From Fibrivirga algicola (GTDB lineage: Bacteria; Bacteroidota; Bacteroidia; Cytophagales; Spirosomataceae), in the NCBI RefSeq assembly GCF_011742925.1, contig NZ_WAEL01000011.1, positions 124,001-188,000 on the forward strand: 64,000 nt of DNA. The letters run 5' to 3'. The position numbers and the translations under genes are program-made. The notes under the pieces are model-generated. The model had not been told where the DNA came from. It ran no database searches and was given only the letters and a program-made list of their open reading frames with translations. Below, one piece after another: positions 43,554-52,561 of the stretch; the stretch's first letter is position 1, and every line of letters starts with the position of its first letter.

Positions 43554-44816
43554 ATGAATCGCCGCTACTTTACCCGTTTTTTGTCAACCGTTCCCTTTTT
43601 GAGTGTCACCGCGGCCAAGGCCCGGCAGCCATTCCTCGCCGCGCAATCTAATTCACTGGGTGCTTTGCCACTAGCCGATACCGACCGGACGTACTGGCTA
43701 CAGACCTTGCTAAAGGTGGCGGATCCAGTGTTGACCGCTCTGGCAAAAGGGCAATTGAAAGCAACCATGCCGGTTGAATCAGCACCTGGGCAAGAGGCTG
43801 GCCGCCGGAATGTGTCGCATCTGGAAGCGCTGGGCCGGACACTGGCGGGGCTTGCCCCCTGGCTGGAACACCCGGCAGCAGAGGCTGAGAAAGTCCGGCA
43901 ACAGAAATATGCGGAGTTGGCCCGGCAAGCCATTGCCAACGGCGTAAACCCACAGTCGCCTGATTACCTGAATTTCAACCGGGGCGGCCAGCCCCTGGTA
44001 GATGCTGCCTTCTTAGCGCATGGTCTGTTACGTGCGCCCACGCAACTGTGGGAGAAACTGGATAAAGAGACCCAGGCCCGACTGATTAACGCGCTGAAAT
44101 CGAGCCGGGTCATTAAGCCAGGCTATAGTAACTGGCTCTTGTTCAGCGCTATGATTGAAGCAGCCCTGCTCAAATTCACCGGAGAGGGCGATGAAATGCG
44201 GATGGATTATGCCATTAAACAGCATCAAAGCTGGTATAAAGGAGACGGCGTCTACGGCGATGGTCCTGATTTCCACTGGGATTACTACAACAGTTATGTC
44301 ATTCAGCCAATGCTGCTCGACGTTGTGCAGACCCTGGTGGTGGCCGAAAAGGGCGACAAAGCGTTGCTAGATACCTTATTGACCCGCGCTCAGCGGTACG
44401 CCATCGTCCAGGAGCGTTTGATCGGGCCCGATGGTTCCTTTGCCGCCTTTGGTCGGTCGCTGGCCTATCGGTGCGGTGCGTTTCAGTTGCTGGCTCAGGT
44501 AGCGCTGCACAAGCAACTCCCACCCGAGCTAGCGGCCGGTCAGGTACGTAGTGCTCTGACGGCCGTCATTCACCGCACTATGGACGCGCCAGGTACGTTC
44601 GACGCCAAAGGCTGGCTACAAATCGGGTTATGCGGTCATCAGCCATCGATTGGTGAAACGTACATCTCCACAGGTAGCCTCTATCTCTGTACGGAAGCGT
44701 TTCTCCCACTCGGGCTCCCCGCCGACGATCCGTTCTGGACATCCCCCGCCGCCGACTGGTCGGCCAAAAAGATCTGGTCAGGTCAGGATATCAAGGTCGA
44801 TCACGCTATTCATTAG
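43554..44816 (+). CDS. DUF2264 domain-containing protein
   Basis: The 420-aa protein starts with RRYFTRFLSTVPFLSVTAAKA, a signal-like and possibly Tat-like N-terminus (RRYF), followed by an alpha/alpha-barrel-like protein. Motifs include LEALGRTLAGLAPWLE, WLLFSAMIEAALL, YGDGPDFHWDYYNSYVIQPMLLDV (about 255-278), and GRSLAYRCGAFQLLAQVAL. This is the DUF2264 pattern; relatives in Bacteroidota occur in polysaccharide-utilisation contexts and are suspected to act on uronic acids. The conserved His/Tyr cluster in the DFHWDYYNSY block could be catalytic. ATG 43554 gives the sensible N-terminus. Confidence 0.88.
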   Translation: MNRRYFTRFLSTVPFLSVTAAKARQPFLAAQSNSLGALPLADTDRTYWLQTLLKVADPVLTALAKGQLKATMPVESAPGQEAGRRNVSHLEALGRTLAGLAPWLEHPAAEAEKVRQQKYAELARQAIANGVNPQSPDYLNFNRGGQPLVDAAFLAHGLLRAPTQLWEKLDKETQARLINALKSSRVIKPGYSNWLLFSAMIEAALLKFTGEGDEMRMDYAIKQHQSWYKGDGVYGDGPDFHWDYYNSYVIQPMLLDVVQTLVVAEKGDKALLDTLLTRAQRYAIVQERLIGPDGSFAAFGRSLAYRCGAFQLLAQVALHKQLPPELAAGQVRSALTAVIHRTMDAPGTFDAKGWLQIGLCGHQPSIGETYISTGSLYLCTEAFLPLGLPADDPFWTSPAADWSAKKIWSGQDIKVDHAIH

Positions 44817-44969
44817 TCGAATTAATAGTGCATGTTCGCTCCTCCCGCCAGATCCATGTAGTCATCGGGCAGTCGAGTAACGGAAGAAAAAAGCTCATTC
44901 GTACCGTAGTCGTATAAACCATGCCCGAGCAGGGGGGTTACGTCTTCAAACGAAGATGACTAACTAAGT

Positions 44970-45947
44970 ATGGAATACGTTCGATTTGGCCATACCGGCC
45001 TCGTGGTGTCTAAACTTTGTCTGGGTTGCATGACCTACGGTACACCAACAGACCGTTGGCCATGGGCACTAAACGAGGAACAAAGCCGCCCATTTATTCA
45101 GAAAGCGCTGGAATCAGGCATCAATTTTTTCGACACGGCAGACGTCTATACGGCGGGTGCCAGCGAAGAAGTTGTGGGCCGCGCCTTACGTGATTTTGCG
45201 AAGCGCGACGACATTGTGCTGGCCACAAAAGTCTTTAACCCGATGGGTCCCGGCCCAAATGACCGGGGTCTCTCCCGGAAGCACATCATGCAGGCAATCG
45301 ACGCGAGCCTGAAACGCTTGGGCACCGATTATGTAGACCTGTACCAGATTCACCGCTGGGATCCCAATACACCGATTGAGGAGACCATGGAAGCCCTGCA
45401 CGACGTAGTCAAGGCCGGCAAAGCCCTGTACATTGGTGCTTCGTCTATGGCTACTTGGCAATTTGCGAAGGCGCAGTATACCGCTGATCTGCACGGCTGG
45501 ACTCGTTTTGTGTCAATGCAACCGCAGTACAACCTGGTTTACCGCGAAGAAGAACGCGAAATGCTCCCATTCTGTCAGGATCAGAACATTGCCGTTATTC
45601 CCTGGTCGCCCCTGGCACGGGGTCTGCTGACGGGCAATCGCAGTAAGGAGCGGAACGAGACTGAACGGGCCAAAACCGACGCGTTTGGCAAATCACTGTA
45701 CACGCGCGACGATGATTTCGCCATTGCTGATCTCGTGACAAAGTTGGGCGACGCACGAGGCATTCCGCCCACTCAAATCGCCCTATCCTGGTTATTTTCC
45801 AAGCCTGTAGTGACAGCCCCGATTATTGGAGCCAGTAAACCCGGCCACCTGGAAGACGCCCTTGGCGCACTCAACATAACCCTGTCCGCGGATGAGATTG
45901 AGCAGTTGGAAGCGGCCTACCAGCCACATCCCGTGGCGGGCGTTTAA
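44970..45947 (+). CDS. Aldo/keto reductase
   Basis: The 325-aa NADPH-dependent oxidoreductase has catalytic Asp and Tyr in FFDTADVYTAGASEE (about 50-64), Lys in VLATKVFNPMG (about 86), and His in DLYQIHRWDPN (about 123-133). The cofactor-binding C-terminus carries APIIGASKPGHLEDAL. It resembles the YajO/Gcy-like branch (AKR11/12). It stands alone, 150 bp after the DUF2264 gene and 160 bp before the inositol oxygenase. A role in sugar or sugar-acid reduction would fit these neighbours but is inference. Confidence 0.93.
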   Translation: MEYVRFGHTGLVVSKLCLGCMTYGTPTDRWPWALNEEQSRPFIQKALESGINFFDTADVYTAGASEEVVGRALRDFAKRDDIVLATKVFNPMGPGPNDRGLSRKHIMQAIDASLKRLGTDYVDLYQIHRWDPNTPIEETMEALHDVVKAGKALYIGASSMATWQFAKAQYTADLHGWTRFVSMQPQYNLVYREEEREMLPFCQDQNIAVIPWSPLARGLLTGNRSKERNETERAKTDAFGKSLYTRDDDFAIADLVTKLGDARGIPPTQIALSWLFSKPVVTAPIIGASKPGHLEDALGALNITLSADEIEQLEAAYQPHPVAGV

Positions 45948-46108
45948 TCGGAGACGTACCTGATTGCCTGGCAGTCAGTAAAAAAAGTAGGCTAAACCAG
46001 TATCTCTGTCTGCGTTTTGCCATCTGAGAACAGGCTACACGCTTCCGGGCGCGTAGAACGTGTACAATTAATTCTTACATTTAACCAAGAAATAGCTGCA
46101 CGAATCAC

Positions 46109-46999
46109 ATGAACCAGCAACCAACACTGACTGCGCAGGAAATAAACCCATTAGGGTCACTCGAAGAGTGGGAAGACGACCTAATCGCCCGTTACCCAGA
46201 TCCGGCCGGGACGCAGCCGGAGCACAAAACCAAAGAGGAATTCCGCAATTACGAAGCTCCTGCTCGCGATTCGGTCCGCGAATTCTACAAGCTCAATCAC
46301 CGGTACCAGACATACGACTTTGTGAAGCAGAAACAGGCTGACTACCTGGCGTTCAACAAAAAGGAAATGTCGGTTTGGGGAGCTATGGAATTCCTGAATA
46401 CCCTCGTTGACGATTCAGACCCCGATATTGAGCTAGACCAGTTGCAGCACCTGCTCCAGACGGCCGAAGCAATTCGCGCCGATGGTCATCCCGACTGGTT
46501 TGTGTTGACGGGCTTCCTGCACGATATGGGTAAAGTCCTGTGCCTATTTGGCGAGCCGCAATGGGCCGTGGTAGGTGACACGTTCCCGGTTGGTTGCCAG
46601 CATTCGGACAAAATCGTTTATCCCGAGTTCTTCGCGGATAACCCTGACAGTCAGAACGAGCAGTTCAACACAAAATACGGCATTTATAGCCACCAGTGTG
46701 GCCTGGACAACGTTACGATGTCGTGGGGCCATGATGAATACCTGTATCATATTACGAAGGACTACCTGCCTGAGCCAGCACTGTATATGATTCGGTATCA
46801 TTCGTTCTATTCTCAGCACCGAGAGAAGGCGTATGATCACCTGCTCAACGGCCACGACAGGGCTATGTTCAAGTGGGTCGACAAGTTCAATCCATACGAT
46901 CTGTATTCAAAAAGCCCGAAGACACCCGTTGTTAGTGAACTTCGTCCTTACTATGAGGACCTGATCGCAAAATACTTACCGGCAACTGTCCGGCTGTAG
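46109..46999 (+). CDS. Inositol oxygenase (myo-inositol to D-glucuronate)
   Basis: The 296-aa non-heme di-iron oxygenase has an HD-domain fold that cleaves myo-inositol with O2. The metal ligands known from mouse and human MIOX have clear counterparts here: His in RADGHPDWF, His-Asp in [10 protein letters not shown] (about 136-145), His in [11 protein letters not shown], His in [11 protein letters not shown], and Asp in [10 protein letters not shown] (about 252). The substrate Lys is in HDMGKVL. The length is close to the animal enzyme. Bacterial members are uncommon, so transfer from a eukaryote or between bacteria is a fair question. The gene is single, followed by a terminator. Confidence 0.94.
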   Translation: MNQQPTLTAQEINPLGSLEEWEDDLIARYPDPAGTQPEHKTKEEFRNYEAPARDSVREFYKLNHRYQTYDFVKQKQADYLAFNKKEMSVWGAMEFLNTLVDDSDPDIELDQLQHLLQTAEAIRADGHPDWFVLTGFLHDMGKVLCLFGEPQWAVVGDTFPVGCQHSDKIVYPEFFADNPDSQNEQFNTKYGIYSHQCGLDNVTMSWGHDEYLYHITKDYLPEPALYMIRYHSFYSQHREKAYDHLLNGHDRAMFKWVDKFNPYDLYSKSPKTPVVSELRPYYEDLIAKYLPATVRL

Positions 47000-47025
47000 A
47001 TACATCATTAAGCGTAGTAACCAAG

Positions 47026-47060
47026 AAGGGGAATCAGCGATAAGCTGGTTCCCCTTTTTT
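47026..47060 (+). terminator. Terminator after inositol oxygenase gene
   Basis: AAGGGGAA-TCAGC pairs with GCTGG-TTCCCCTT over a short loop and is followed by six T, 27 bp past the stop. Confidence 0.9.
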
Positions 47061-47062
47061 GT

Positions 47063-47566
47063 GTATTGACTCCCCCCCGATTCACCTCGCGTCAAGCGCT
47101 ACTGGGTATCACGGGTAGATGAGCCCAAGTAACAGCGGGCACAACCCTCCGGTCGACTTGGCAGTGTAAGCCACGCCGTGTCGTTTACTACAGCCATGAA
47201 GGCAGATTACCGGATGCTGGTTACTATACGCTGTTAAACGTAAAGGCAATTGTTGATCCGCGCGTAGCCCCGATCCCGAGTGAAGCGATCAACGTACATG
47301 GCTCAAAGGTCGCTTTAAAGCTAGTTTATGATAAATGGGAGTAGGCTACATGTTAGCCTATCCTGATGGCAAAAACGCAATCAGTTCGAACAGGGAAGGC
47401 ATAAGTATATGTATATATACTTACTGAGCGGTAGTGTCGTTTTTTTTTGATTTCAGTAGGTTTGCCATACCGGAATTTAATGCGGTAAAAATGGAGTCCA
47501 GAAACCATAAAAACGGGGCGAAATTCTGAAAAGCCAAACGAGTAAGAGCTTATATCCTTTACCATT
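47063..47566. other. 504-bp gap with a possible gene remnant
   Basis: No intact gene is supported here. On the plus strand the frame ending at the stop at about 47345 reads VVYYSHEGRLPDAGYYTLL and then SEAINVHGSKVALKLVYDKWE. This looks protein-like but has no start codon and no recognisable family, so it may be the 3' end of a decayed gene. The rest (47350-47566) is AT-rich and probably the promoter of the lipoprotein gene at 47567. Confidence 0.35.
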
Positions 47567-47830
47567 ATGAAAAAACTACTTAGCACACTTTGTCTGTCGA
47601 CACTTGTCTCAGTCGCAATACTATCTTGCCAAAAAGATGAGAGTGCGACTCCCCAGAATGATGCAGCACTGGGAAAATTGTCAAACGCCAAAGCTACCAA
47701 AGTAACTATTTGCCACAAACCTGACGGAGCCAATCCAATCACGATTAGCGTTGCTCAGGAAGCTGTAGCGGCTCACTTAGCACATGGTGATAACCTGGGT
47801 GAGTGCGGCAGCATTGTAACGCCAGACTAG
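47567..47830 (+). CDS. Small lipoprotein with ICHK/HLAHGD motif
   Basis: The 87-aa secreted protein has a lipobox in VAILSC (Cys near 22). The mature part contains a compact motif, VTICHKPDGANPITISVAQ then AVAAHLAHGDNLGEC, with two Cys and three His/Asp positions that could form a small metal-binding or disulfide-linked domain. Proteins ending in this CHK...HLAHGD..GxC block recur in many Bacteroidota surface proteins, usually as a C-terminal module; here it stands alone on a lipid anchor. The function is unknown. Confidence 0.8.
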   Translation: MKKLLSTLCLSTLVSVAILSCQKDESATPQNDAALGKLSNAKATKVTICHKPDGANPITISVAQEAVAAHLAHGDNLGECGSIVTPD

Positions 47831-47870
47831 TGCTTATAAACTATATGTCGATCTGACATAAAGCAACCAG

Positions 47871-47909
47871 GAACAGAGAATAAGCAGAGACCCTATTCTC
47901 TGTTCTTTA
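47871..47909 (+). terminator. Terminator after small lipoprotein gene
   Basis: GAACAGAGAATA (47871-47882) pairs perfectly with TATTCTCTGTTC (47894-47905), an 11-nt loop separating the arms, and is followed by a short T-tract. Confidence 0.8.
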
Positions 47910-47955
47910 CTGTACTGATATATCAACTAATTATCATTAGTTCAATTATATTGAT

Positions 47956-50121
47956 ATGCAGCGCACGGTCCTGAAAAAGATAACTACACTACGAATAGAC
48001 CAAATAGTAGTAGGTAGCTTTCTTCTTTTGTCAGTTACACCTTTAGTGGCTGATATGCAAGGATTCTCTACGTATCGAGTGCCAAAATACATCTACTTTT
48101 CATCTATACTCTTATTAGTCAGCCTACTATATCTCTTAGTACGTAATAAGCTAAAACAGCTTCACTACAACTTATTTTCTATAGCCTTCGCTAGTTTACT
48201 CGGCATCTACGGTATTACCCAGTTTTTTTCCTACGATAAATTGATGAGTTTCAACTCAACTTTTAACCGCATGGAAGGATTCTGGTATATGGTATCTATT
48301 TTTTTACTCTACGCAATTGGCTCCACGTCCAGAATTACAACTAAAAACTGGTCTTTCCTTTTTCGTACCTGGGCCATCGTTGCTTTACTAGTTACGCTGG
48401 GTGGATTCCTTTTCGATAAACAAAACAGCGCTTATTATCGATTGACAGCTACACTTGGTAATCCATCTTACCTCGCTCATTATTTATATAGTTCACTTCT
48501 ATTACTTTTTCTGTCTATCGACGACCTGAATAGTCTCAAAAAATACTATTATGTAGTCATTCCTTTCTGCCTGATTTTGCTAACTGGGCTGTTCTTTACA
48601 TTTGCCAGAACAACGTACCTTGAACTTATCGTTAGCCTTATTGTATATATTATCTTTCAAAGAAAGACACTACTTGCTATACGCTTAAAGGGTAAGTTAT
48701 TTCGATTTATTGCTGGCATTTCACTTGTATTTTTTGCCGTTCTATTCTTTTATCGTAATCATTTAATTTATTTACTTTCTCACACAAACACGATCAATGA
48801 CCGATTCAGATTGTGGAAAATCGCTCTCCTCGGTATTAAAGAAAAACCACTAGTAGGCTGGGGCAGTGATAACTTCATTTATCTCTATGACAAGTACCAG
48901 CGAAACACGGCTAGTACCAGTCCAGTTTTATACGATCGTAGCCACAACGTGTTCCTGGACTGGTTTGTGCATGGCGGCGTAGTGAGTGGCAGCTGTTACG
49001 TCCTTCTGTGGCTTGCTTTATTATGGTGTATACGCCAAACCACACTCGACAGTCATAAGAAAGCCCTTTTGATGGCCTGGTGGTCCGGTTCTGTGATCTA
49101 CTTGTTTTTTAACATTGACAACCTTATCAACTGGTTGCTGCTTTGTATCGTGTCGCTTTATGTACTGGCGAATTGCCCACCCGATCACTTGTTCATTAGC
49201 ACCAACCGGCGTGTGCTTAGAAGTCTCTGCGTTGCCAGCGCACTTTATACAGGTTGCATGACGTATTTCAGCCTGATACCGGTAGTGCAGTCGTACCTCA
49301 TATCTCGTCAATTCGACACGACCGATTTCAAGGATAGGCTAACCTCACTTAACAAGCTATCTAAACGAGACTCTCCGGCAGACTTCACGATGGCGAAGCC
49401 TATCTATGAGTATTGCTATGAAGTGATAAATAGTGACCTCCCAGAAACACAGAAAAACAACTACATATCGTTAGCTGTCAATTTCTTAGAAAGCCAGATA
49501 AAAAAAAGGCCTCCTTCAATTCACCTGCTCAGTATCACGGCCGACTTGTACGCACAATTACACAAAACAGAATTGGCAGTTACCAAGTACAGAGAGATCA
49601 TTCGGATCAACCCAACTATTCAACTGCCTTATTTTCAATTGGGCCGTCTATTTTTTTCGCTAAACGACTATCAACTCGCCTATACTTATTTTGAAGAAGC
49701 TGAAAGGCATGTGCGCATTCCAGGCGAAGCGACACTAATGAAGATCAGCACAAAAGCCTTAATGGACTCTACTTATCAGTTCGAACAGGACCTGTTTAGT
49801 GTGCCTGCCGATGAGCGAATAAAAAATGCCTATATGATTGGTACTATTTTTCGCCACGCAAAAAAATACACTGCCTATATGAACTGGATCTGGAATGGGG
49901 GCTACCATTCTGATGAGGGCACTACACCGTTGGTACTGTATGAATTTGCGACAACTGCCTACACAGCGGGCGACATGCAGACTTTCAAACAGGTGTTAAC
50001 CATGTATGAAGTGAACTATGGGTGCTCGCCAGCATTCACTACTGACATACTTGCCCTTGTTGACAAGGGAATGGACCCATCCTCATCGTTGTGGACGTAC
50101 AAGTCTTATTGCAGGGACTAG
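47956..50121 (+). CDS. O-antigen ligase-like (Wzy_C) membrane protein with C-terminal TPRs
   Basis: The 721-aa protein has about ten to twelve membrane helices in the first 460 residues. The Wzy_C/O-antigen-ligase region includes FTFARTTYLELIVSLIVYI, a long periplasmic loop with RFRLWKIALLGIKEKPLVGWGSDNF (about 285-312), and the conserved His in YDRSHNVFLDWFVHGG (about 328-343). A soluble C-terminal part has TPR-like repeats (PYFQLGRLFFSLNDYQLAYTYFEEAERH, about 560-590). Such proteins ligate or polymerise surface glycans, or glycosylate proteins. Base use is visibly more AT-rich than its neighbours, suggesting later acquisition. Confidence 0.88.
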   Translation: MQRTVLKKITTLRIDQIVVGSFLLLSVTPLVADMQGFSTYRVPKYIYFSSILLLVSLLYLLVRNKLKQLHYNLFSIAFASLLGIYGITQFFSYDKLMSFNSTFNRMEGFWYMVSIFLLYAIGSTSRITTKNWSFLFRTWAIVALLVTLGGFLFDKQNSAYYRLTATLGNPSYLAHYLYSSLLLLFLSIDDLNSLKKYYYVVIPFCLILLTGLFFTFARTTYLELIVSLIVYIIFQRKTLLAIRLKGKLFRFIAGISLVFFAVLFFYRNHLIYLLSHTNTINDRFRLWKIALLGIKEKPLVGWGSDNFIYLYDKYQRNTASTSPVLYDRSHNVFLDWFVHGGVVSGSCYVLLWLALLWCIRQTTLDSHKKALLMAWWSGSVIYLFFNIDNLINWLLLCIVSLYVLANCPPDHLFISTNRRVLRSLCVASALYTGCMTYFSLIPVVQSYLISRQFDTTDFKDRLTSLNKLSKRDSPADFTMAKPIYEYCYEVINSDLPETQKNNYISLAVNFLESQIKKRPPSIHLLSITADLYAQLHKTELAVTKYREIIRINPTIQLPYFQLGRLFFSLNDYQLAYTYFEEAERHVRIPGEATLMKISTKALMDSTYQFEQDLFSVPADERIKNAYMIGTIFRHAKKYTAYMNWIWNGGYHSDEGTTPLVLYEFATTAYTAGDMQTFKQVLTMYEVNYGCSPAFTTDILALVDKGMDPSSSLWTYKSYCRD

Positions 50122-50149
50122 TTGAGTGCGACACCCACCAGCACATGCC

Positions 50150-50809
50150 TTATTGCGTGGCTAAGTGGCGATCATATCCTGCTTCGACCAATACCTCATA
50201 GGCTGACCATACATCGTCGGGTATAGCTTGTGGAATCTGGAAGCCTTTCTCCGGATAGAGCTTTATCCGTTGCAGATCACCGACCATGATACTAATAACA
50301 TCGTCGGGCGTTAAGCCTGGGTTTGTGTAGGTGCTCAGGTACGTATCGAACGCGTCTTGGGGAGACGTGACCACTAGCTGCTTTTCAGGCCATATCTTTT
50401 TGAATGTGGCGTAGCTCCGGCGCTCCATGTATGGCTTTTGCACCACAATAAACGAGGTCAGGTCAAGGCCGCGCTTTTCCAGCAGTTGCTTTGTAAACAG
50501 TACATTCTCGCCTGTGTTGGTCGACTGGTTCTCGATTACTATCCGATCAGCCGGAACACCCATCGCCAGGGCAATACGGGCAAATAGATCGGCTTCCGGC
50601 TCCGACCACATCGATTTGGTGATAACGCCCAGACCACCGGAGAATATCAACAGGGGTGCCCAGCCCTCCAGAAACAGTTCCGCGCCTCGTTCAGCAACCC
50701 GCACGTCGTGGCTACACAGCACCAGAATAGCATCTGATTTAACCAGTTGATGATTCACATGATGATAGTCCCACAGCTTAACCGCGAGTTCGTGTACGTG
50801 CTCTGTCAT
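50150..50809 (-). CDS. YdcF/SanA/ElyC family protein (DUF218)
   Basis: The 219-aa DUF218 domain protein has the nucleotide-like fold motifs DAILVLCSHDVRVAERGAELF (about 26-46), LLIFSGGLG (about 53-61), PADRIVIENQSTNTGENVLFTKQLL (about 86-110), and FIVVQKPYMERRSYATFKK. No membrane helix is seen, so it matches the cytosolic YdcF type rather than the membrane-anchored SanA/ElyC type. E. coli YdcF binds SAM; biological role is unclear. It is the last host gene before the integrated element. Confidence 0.88.
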   Translation of the reverse strand: MTEHVHELAVKLWDYHHVNHQLVKSDAILVLCSHDVRVAERGAELFLEGWAPLLIFSGGLGVITKSMWSEPEADLFARIALAMGVPADRIVIENQSTNTGENVLFTKQLLEKRGLDLTSFIVVQKPYMERRSYATFKKIWPEKQLVVTSPQDAFDTYLSTYTNPGLTPDDVISIMVGDLQRIKLYPEKGFQIPQAIPDDVWSAYEVLVEAGYDRHLATQ

Positions 50810-50984
50810 ATTGATTGCTACTCAGCCAATGTCCCCAATTCATGTAGCTAGCCCACTCGCTTAATAGAGGAAAAGTCTACAAACGATGGCTTAATGCAGC
50901 GGTGCATAGTGGGTACTGTTGCTAAGATGAATAAAAAGCCGAACAAATTTGGCATAAAAAAAGCACCCAAGTTTTATCGTAAGT

Positions 50985-51005
50985 GCTTTTTGCTCCCGAA
51001 GCTGG
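50985..51005. repeat. Left attachment site, 21-bp direct repeat
   Basis: GCTTTTTGCTCCCGAAGCTGG is a 21-bp exact match to 61482-61502 (first 20: GCTTTTTGCTCCCGAAGCTG). It contains the 3' end of tRNA-Asn but no tRNA body. A weak hairpin (AGCAC/GTGCT, 50962-50987) just outside resembles the terminator next to the intact tRNA and is likely the tRNA's original, displaced downstream sequence. Confidence 0.9.
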
Positions 51006-51343
51006 AGATATTTTTTTGAGCTAAGATATTGATAAACAGTATACTACAAAAAATAACCACAACATACTACTATATCTGTATATACTGTTTAGCATATAAA
51101 TTGCTTTAAATTCCTTTCAGAACACCTTATATATGCGATTTACACTGTAACAGTCAATGTTGCATGTCACTAGATTTGTGCCAACAATGTAAGTTTAGTG
51201 AAAAAGTAAAGGAGGCACATATTGCTTACCAGAATAATAATCTAAGCGGCTCAGTTATACTTTAAAATAAATTACTACAAATCTAAATACCTTCAAAATG
51301 TAGGTTAAGATTCAAAATCAGATTAGTCTCCCTCCACTATTAT
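51006..51343. other. 338-bp AT-rich non-coding left end of the element
   Basis: No gene is visible between the left attachment site and the 405-aa gene. An inverted pair AAACAGTATA ... TATACTGTTT lies at about 51034-51090 and could be recombinase or accessory-protein binding arm sites. The gap is strongly AT-rich. Confidence 0.5.
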
Positions 51344-52561
51344 CTAATCAGCAATATGCTCAATACCCATTATTTTCGTCCCTTGTTTCTGAAAGTAGTC
51401 TTGATTAAAAGAATAAATATCTATTCTATCTTCTAAAATCACATGAAGATGATTCTGATAATTTAAAGATCTTGGGTAAGTACGCCATCTCGTGATCGGG
51501 CCCTCAATTGTAAAAAAATTATTGTCACTTAGCAAAATGACCAATGCATTTTCACATTCCACAATTGTTCCAAAAGATGATGTAGAACCAGCTATCACAT
51601 CCCCTTTCCACGGTGCAAACTCTACACTTTTTAACTTACTAAAAGATTGTTCACCTTTATATGCCTTTGGCTTATAAAGGTATTTAACTACTTCAAATGT
51701 ATTAGAACTAGCTCTAAATATTTTATCACCAACGCCCCAACTAATAGATTTTTTATCCGCGGATTCATCAAAAATAACATCTTCGTAGACATTTTTTTCA
51801 AAATTTCTAGTATAGCTTTTACGCCCAGTAAGTTCATCTTCTTTAATATTCCATTTAAATTTTACCATGAAAGATTTAGAAACAAGTGAGCTGTTATACA
51901 AACTTAAGAATGTGTAGTTAGAAAAAGATGAATGCTCCGTACTAATTTCAAAAATAGGAGCAGTTGACTCAACTTGTTTTAAATCTTCTCCTACCGAATC
52001 GGCCATATTTAACTCAAATAACCCTTGATCTCCTCCAGAAAGACCAATTTGAGGATATTTATTAGCTTTAATCGATAATAGATTACAGTCCCACAATTTT
52101 TCAGGTTTACCATGCACTGGTTTTAGACCTTTTTTCCGATGAGCATCAGTTGAGAACAAACCCATTTCATTTATAAAATACAATTTACTACCATATATTT
52201 CCGTATCAGTGGGAATGATATTAGTAGGTGTATCTTGTTCACCAATTAAGAAATCAAACATTTCGACCTCTCTAATGACGTACTCCTTACTTGCTACTCT
52301 CTTGAATTTTCTTGAAAAAAGATTTCTAAATTCATAGTCTACAGCTATTAACTCCATTATTGAACTTTTATACAACTTATCGTTTTGGAGAAAACAATAT
52401 TCAAATGTCAGTCTATCAACTTCTTTTTCGATCAACGATTCTACTACACTATACCAGTTGTACACTTTCAAGGCACCATCTAAAGTCCAAAGGTATAACC
52501 TCCCACTATACACCTGACAGTCAATATAATCGCCCTCAATTGATATTTTTACAGGTTGCAT
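51344..52561 (-). CDS. Unrecognised beta-propeller-like protein, element cargo
   Basis: I do not recognise this 405-aa protein. It has no signal peptide or membrane segment. Its pattern is recurrent short beta strands, as in a propeller: YIDCQVYSGRLYLWTLDGAL (residues 12-31), YGSKLYFINEMGLFSTD (about 123-139), PQIGLSGGDQGLFEL (about 170-184), ISWGVGDKIFRASS, and a clear final blade GDVIAGSTSSFGTIVECEN with ALVILLSDNNFFTIEGPI, then HLHVILEDRIDIYSF. It overlaps the 144-aa gene by 13 bp and so is translationally coupled to it. It lies downstream of the repressor gene on the same strand, where prophages and satellites keep genes expressed while integrated. A defence or exclusion role is inferred, not shown. 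Confidence 0.7.
   Translation of the reverse strand: MQPVKISIEGDYIDCQVYSGRLYLWTLDGALKVYNWYSVVESLIEKEVDRLTFEYCFLQNDKLYKSSIMELIAVDYEFRNLFSRKFKRVASKEYVIREVEMFDFLIGEQDTPTNIIPTDTEIYGSKLYFINEMGLFSTDAHRKKGLKPVHGKPEKLWDCNLLSIKANKYPQIGLSGGDQGLFELNMADSVGEDLKQVESTAPIFEISTEHSSFSNYTFLSLYNSSLVSKSFMVKFKWNIKEDELTGRKSYTRNFEKNVYEDVIFDESADKKSISWGVGDKIFRASSNTFEVVKYLYKPKAYKGEQSFSKLKSVEFAPWKGDVIAGSTSSFGTIVECENALVILLSDNNFFTIEGPITRWRTYPRSLNYQNHLHVILEDRIDIYSFNQDYFQKQGTKIMGIEHIAD

Noticed and set aside
47353-47742. 129-codon minus-strand frame overlapping the small lipoprotein
   Set aside because: It is antisense to a clear lipoprotein gene with signal peptide and lipobox, and has no protein-like pattern.
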